Shown here piece after piece: positions 5,720 through 8,505 of a stretch of DNA of 8,505 nucleotides. The stretch covers positions 1 to 8,505 of the forward strand of contig JAHHSH010000066.1 of assembly GCA_020025345.1 (NCBI GenBank), in the 5' to 3' direction. The translations under genes and the position numbers were made by a program. The stretch comes from Oscillospiraceae bacterium (lineage in GTDB: Bacteria > Bacillota > Clostridia > Oscillospirales > Oscillospiraceae). Every line of letters starts with the position of its first letter. Positions within the stretch are counted from its first letter, which is position 1. A model generated the notes under the pieces. The model ran no database searches. It saw only the letters and a list, made by a program, of their open reading frames with translations, and had not been told where the DNA came from.

Positions 5720-6582
5720 AAAAGCTACTCCTACTCAGCGGCAAGGGCGGCACCGGCAAGACAACCACAGCGGCGGCTTTCCTGCGCTTTGCCAAGGCAA
5801 AGGCAGCCGCTGACTGCGATGTAGACGCCCCCAACCTCCACCTTGTGACTGATCTTTCCCCGCAGCCGGAAATCACCGACTTTTTGGGCGGCGACAAGGC
5901 TGTAATCGATTCCGCGAAGTGCGTGGGCTGCGGCCTGTGCGCCGAGAAGTGCCGCTTCAACGCTCTGGAAAAAGACGGTCGCCACTATCGGGTCAACGAA
6001 TTTGCCTGCGAGGGCTGCGGCGTGTGCGCCTATGTCTGCCCCCAACAGGCTGTGACACTCCACGAGGATGTGGCCGGGGAACAGCGGCTCTATCGCAGTG
6101 ATACCTCTGTCTTTTCCACAGCCACGTTGAAAATGGGCCGGGGCAACTCCGGCAAGCTGGTGACCAACGTGAAGCTGGCCATGGCGCAGAAGGCGCCGGA
6201 ATGTCCGCTGGCCATCATCGACGGCTCCCCCGGCATCGGCTGTCCCGTGATTGCCTCCCTCAGCGGCGTGGATCTGGCGCTGATCGTGGCAGAGCCTTCC
6301 CTCTCCGGCATCAGCGATCTTACGCGGCTGGTGCGCTCGGCGTCCATCTTCCGCACCGGTGTGGCGGTATGTGTCAACAAGTGGGACGCAAGTCCTGCCA
6401 ATACGGCGGCCATTGAGGACTTCTGCCGCGAGAACAACATCCCCTTTGTGGGAAGGGTTCCCTATGACAAGAGCGCCTCTGCCGCCATCAACGAGGGCAA
6501 AAGCCTTGCCGACATCGACTGTCCGGCACGGGACGCCCTCTATGCAATATTCGTAAAAACGAGCGAACTGCTCGGCTTATAA
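5716..6582 (+). CDS. MinD/Mrp-type P-loop ATPase with two [4Fe-4S] motifs (second copy)
   Basis: A 288-residue paralogue of the preceding protein with the same domain order. Walker A is SGKGGTGKTT (8-17, canonical), the A' motif is ADCDVDAPN (32-40) and the Walker B is IIDGSPGIGC (167-176). The ferredoxin insert has Cys69/72/75/79 and Cys98/101/104/108. The start ATG 5716 overlaps the previous stop (ATGA) and has its own GGAGGTG at 5702-5708. Two tandem, unequal copies suggest a heterodimer in which each subunit brings two [4Fe-4S] clusters. MinD-family ATPases dimerise around ATP; cluster-dependent relatives (Nbp35/ApbC) act as scaffolds for Fe-S transfer. Both copies keep all eight cluster Cys, so both should bind two clusters. 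The substrate is not known from sequence. Confidence 0.95.
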   Translation: MKKLLLLSGKGGTGKTTTAAAFLRFAKAKAAADCDVDAPNLHLVTDLSPQPEITDFLGGDKAVIDSAKCVGCGLCAEKCRFNALEKDGRHYRVNEFACEGCGVCAYVCPQQAVTLHEDVAGEQRLYRSDTSVFSTATLKMGRGNSGKLVTNVKLAMAQKAPECPLAIIDGSPGIGCPVIASLSGVDLALIVAEPSLSGISDLTRLVRSASIFRTGVAVCVNKWDASPANTAAIEDFCRENNIPFVGRVPYDKSASAAINEGKSLADIDCPARDALYAIFVKTSELLGL

Positions 6583-6598
6583 AAAGGAGATTATTACT

Positions 6599-6955
6599 AT
6601 GAAAATCGTTGTAGCTGCTATGGGCAACATGGTTGCCGGTCACTTTGGCCACTGTGAAAACTTCATCTTCTTCGACACGGAGAACGGCAAGATCACCGCG
6701 CAGAACGTGGTTCCCAACCCCGGTCACAGACCCGGTTTCCTGCCCAACTTCCTGGCTGACCGTGGTGCACAGGTCATCGTTTCCGGTGGTATGGGCGGCG
6801 GCGCTGTGGATATTTTCAACGAGCGCGGCGTGGAAGTCGTTGTGGGCGCACAGGGCGATGCCCGTGCCGCTGTGGAGGCCTATCTCCGCGGCGAGCTGAT
6901 CTCCACCGGCGAGGTCTGCCACGAGCATCAGCACGAAAACGAGTGCCACGAGTAA
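6599..6955 (+). CDS. NifX/NifB-family cluster-binding protein with His/Cys tail (second copy)
   Basis: A 118-residue FeMo-cofactor-family protein (PF02579), clearly different from the first copy. Key stretches are GHFGHCENF (14-22), PGHRPGFLPNFLADRGAQVI (41-60), SGGMGGGAVDIFNERGVEV (62-80) and GAQGDARAAVEAYLRGEL (83-100). The tail, CHEHQHENECHE (107-118), has four His and two Cys in twelve residues and should bind metal. His15, His18 and Cys19 near the start are further candidate ligands. Unlike the upstream genes it does not overlap its neighbour: a 16-nt gap holds AAAAGGAGA (6582-6590), an efficient ribosome binding site. This suggests more protein is made per transcript than of the coupled ATPases, as expected for a carrier or storage protein. 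It ends the operon at the terminator 6976-7014. Confidence 0.95.
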   Translation: MKIVVAAMGNMVAGHFGHCENFIFFDTENGKITAQNVVPNPGHRPGFLPNFLADRGAQVIVSGGMGGGAVDIFNERGVEVVVGAQGDARAAVEAYLRGELISTGEVCHEHQHENECHE

Positions 6956-6975
6956 GCACTCACTTCAACACAGGC

Positions 6976-7014
6976 AAAAATACCCGCGCAGAGAATCTCT
7001 GCGCGGGTATTTTT
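6976..7014. terminator. Bidirectional intrinsic terminator between convergent genes
   Basis: A very strong hairpin pairs 6976-6993 with 6997-7014 (core TACCCGCGCAGAG/CTCTGCGCGGGTA), flanked by A-run and T-run so that it works on both strands. It ends the cluster operon on + and the XRE-type gene on -. The stop codon of the - strand gene (7015-7017) abuts the base of the stem. Confidence 0.93.
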
Positions 7015-7977
7015 TTATTTTTTCTTCTGCCGCTGCTCCACGATGTGCAGAACCGCGGGGTACAGCACACCGGACACCACCCAAACGACCCAACTGATCT
7101 CCCAGTTGCCGCTTAGGAAACTATAGCCGAGGTAGATTGCTGTCACAATGGGCCAATAGAGTGTATTCACCCGTTTTCCCGCCCGGGTGTAGTCTCCCTC
7201 CTGCAGCAGCATCTGGTAGCTGCCCCAGATGACACCCACACGGATAAAGAGCACCACAGCGATGGCCACAAGGAGGAACATACACGCCACCATGGCAACC
7301 ACCAGCAGATCGTTCTCCTCATTGATGATCATGACTCCAAACAGCGGAACAACACTCAAAATGCACAGCACCACACCGATGATATTATTCCGCATATAGC
7401 GAGCCTGAAACGCTTCCTTCCGTGCATCGACCATACCACGAACACCATATTCCGTTTCAAAAAATTCCTTCTCCAGATAGCTGTAGGCAGAGGTCTTACT
7501 GCCGCAGAAGAGGAAGATCGCCACAGCAACAGCCACCTGTACAAAAAGCAGGATGCTTCCCATGCCGGCAGCCAAATTCTCCGAAATACCATACCGAGGA
7601 ATCTCCGATATCGCCGCCAACAAAAGCAGCGCCACAGGCGATGTAATGCACAAAAACACCCCCCATGCGATGGGGTTCGCAGTTCCCGCCTTGGCGGTCA
7701 AAAACTTGTTGGCCTCCTCCATGGAGACACGGCGCACTGAAGAAGGCTCCTCCACCGCTTCCGCTATGCCCGCACTGCCCAGTTCATCTTTCAACAGGTA
7801 GTCCGTACTGACACCGAACAGCGCTGAAAGCCGCACGATCTTCTCCAGATCCGGGATGGTCTGTGCTCCCTCCCATTTAGATACAGATTGCCGGGAAACA
7901 TGCATCTGCTCCGCCAGTTCCTCTTGGGACCATCCACTCTTCTTGCGCAGCTGGATTAGTTTATCTGCAAAAATCAT
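7015..7977 (-). CDS. XRE-type HTH regulator fused to a multi-span membrane domain
   Basis: A 320-residue protein. Residues 4-62 form a Cro/C1-type helix-turn-helix (LIQLRKKSGWSQEELAEQMH, then SRQSVSKWEGAQTIPDLEKI and the ALFGVSTDYLL ending). A soluble linker (about 63-100) precedes about six hydrophobic segments near 102-122, 138-158, 197-218, 224-248, 272-290 and 294-312, and a basic tail (RQKKK). This layout of a cytoplasmic DNA-binding head on a membrane body is common in Clostridia and usually goes with control of a nearby membrane or resistance gene, but no such target is adjacent here. The ATG at 7977 has AAAGGAG (7992-7986) 8 nt upstream. It is transcribed alone, convergent with the cluster operon. 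I cannot assign its signal. A membrane-linked stress or ligand signal is an inference. Confidence 0.9.
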   Translation of the reverse strand: MIFADKLIQLRKKSGWSQEELAEQMHVSRQSVSKWEGAQTIPDLEKIVRLSALFGVSTDYLLKDELGSAGIAEAVEEPSSVRRVSMEEANKFLTAKAGTANPIAWGVFLCITSPVALLLLAAISEIPRYGISENLAAGMGSILLFVQVAVAVAIFLFCGSKTSAYSYLEKEFFETEYGVRGMVDARKEAFQARYMRNNIIGVVLCILSVVPLFGVMIINEENDLLVVAMVACMFLLVAIAVVLFIRVGVIWGSYQMLLQEGDYTRAGKRVNTLYWPIVTAIYLGYSFLSGNWEISWVVWVVSGVLYPAVLHIVEQRQKKK

Positions 7978-8074
7978 CGTATTCTCTCCTTTGGGCTTCT
8001 TGATTGTGGCTTCAGTTTAGCAGAAACACGCCGCGGGCGCCATAACTTTCCACTGTACAATCTGTCACCCGTGG

Positions 8075-8113
8075 GTTGCATTTCCCCATTTTGCCTGTTG
8101 CATGTCCCTTTTG
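8075..8113. repeat. Imperfect direct repeat upstream of the XRE-type gene
   Basis: GTTGCAT occurs at 8075-8081 and 8097-8103, exactly 22 bp apart, and the match continues as CCC then TTTTG on both copies (8075-8093 and 8097-8113). The 22-bp period is two helical turns. The repeats lie about 100 bp before the XRE-type start, so they could be binding sites for that regulator or another. No convincing promoter was found in this gap: GTGACA and TATGGC near 8066-8043 on the - strand are only weak candidates. Confidence 0.4.
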
Positions 8114-8126
8114 ATTCCCAGATCAC

Positions 8127-8163
8127 GATATAAAGAAGGGTGTAACTCTCGTCACACCCTTCT
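8127..8163 (-). terminator. Intrinsic terminator of the DHHW-like gene
   Basis: A perfect 10-bp stem (8134-8143 with 8154-8163, AGAAGGGTGT/ACACCCTTCT) with a 10-nt loop is followed on the - strand by CTTTATAT. The T-run is short and interrupted, so it may be leaky. It is placed just after the DHHW-like stop and before the XRE-type gene. Confidence 0.7.
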
Positions 8164-8176
8164 CTTGTCATCACTT

Positions 8177-8505
8177 TTATTTCAGCGTACTACCGGCATT
8201 GAACATGGTGGTGTTGTAGAGGAAGAGCACATCCGCGTCGGTGAAATCCACATTCTGACTCACCAAGGCGGAGGTAATATACCGAAGATCCACCACTGTT
8301 ACCTTACTGTATCCCGAGAGCAGGAGCGGCGCGATACTGCTGCCGAAGCTGTCCCGGAACAAAATCAGATGGCGATTACTTTCGGCGTGAGGATTTTCCA
8401 GCGTCAACAGCGCTTCGGCGCCGGAGAGATACACATCGTAGGGGTCCATCCCCTCAAAATCCTCCCAAGTATAGACGCTCTTCATAGCCGGGTGCTCCAG
8501 GCTGG
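8177..8505 (-). CDS. C-terminal part of a DHHW/AlgX-like family protein (cut by the right edge)
   Basis: The frame stays open to the right edge (108 residues visible, ending at the stop 8177-8179), so the ATG at 8485 is internal, not the start. The fragment has the C-terminal pattern of Firmicute DHHW proteins (PF14286): HLILFRDSFGSSIAPLLLSG (visible residues 39-60 region), then Y-KVTVVDLRYI, then a region ending in VLFLYNTTMFNAG. These proteins are extracytoplasmic, SGNH/AlgX-like, and probably act in acylation of surface polymers, often beside an MBOAT-type O-acyltransferase gene. The Ser in RDSFGSS is a candidate for the nucleophile. The DHHW motif, signal anchor and rest of the active site would lie outside the window. 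The family call rests on the C-terminus only. Confidence 0.75.
   Translation of the reverse strand, partial: SLEHPAMKSVYTWEDFEGMDPYDVYLSGAEALLTLENPHAESNRHLILFRDSFGSSIAPLLLSGYSKVTVVDLRYITSALVSQNVDFTDADVLFLYNTTMFNAGSTLK

Noticed and set aside
4171..6955. Reading the operon as a nitrogen-fixation cluster
   Set aside because: NifX-type domains occur widely outside nitrogen fixation. No nifH, nifD, nifK, nifE, nifN or radical-SAM nifB domain is present in the window.
8177..8485. Calling a complete 102-residue gene from the ATG at 8485
   Set aside because: The frame stays open past 8485 to the window edge, there is no ribosome binding site before that ATG, and the visible part matches only the C-terminus of a longer family.

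Overview
The window looks like chromosomal DNA from an anaerobic, moderately GC-rich Firmicute of the class Clostridia, plausibly a gut Oscillospiraceae relative. This is an inference from three things: AGGAGG-type ribosome binding sites, the protein families present, and many compact intrinsic terminators. No mobile element, CRISPR array, tRNA or rRNA was seen. The window holds eleven genes, one of them cut by the right edge.

Left part (1-3357, + strand). A terminator from an upstream unit (31-66) is followed by about 140 bases with no recognisable content. A near-consensus promoter (207-235) and a leader of about 180 nt then lead into a DUF21/CBS/CorC_HlyC membrane protein. A small lipoprotein of unknown function follows and ends at a strong terminator (2277-2308). 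Next is an independent unit with an extended -10 promoter, a YwaF/TMEM164-like polytopic membrane protein and its own terminator (3325-3357).

Centre (3371-7014). This is the most informative part. A Crp/Fnr-family regulator (- strand) diverges from a five-gene operon (+ strand): a DUF134 regulator, a NifX-type iron-molybdenum cluster-binding protein, two paralogous MinD/Mrp-type ATPases that each carry two [4Fe-4S] motifs, and a second NifX-type protein with a His/Cys tail. The first four operon genes overlap by ATGA junctions. The two promoters are back to back with the same hexamers (TTGACA-N17-TATACT). An 11-bp inverted repeat brackets the operon promoter. The ATPase pair plus cluster-binding proteins resembles the orange-protein (ORP) operon of Desulfovibrio. 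The likely theme is ATP-dependent assembly or movement of an Fe-S or Mo-containing cofactor under metal or redox control. No nitrogenase genes are visible here.

Right part (6976-8505, - strand). A bidirectional terminator separates the operon from a convergent XRE-type regulator fused to about six membrane segments. After another terminator comes the C-terminal end of a DHHW/AlgX-like protein whose start lies beyond the window.
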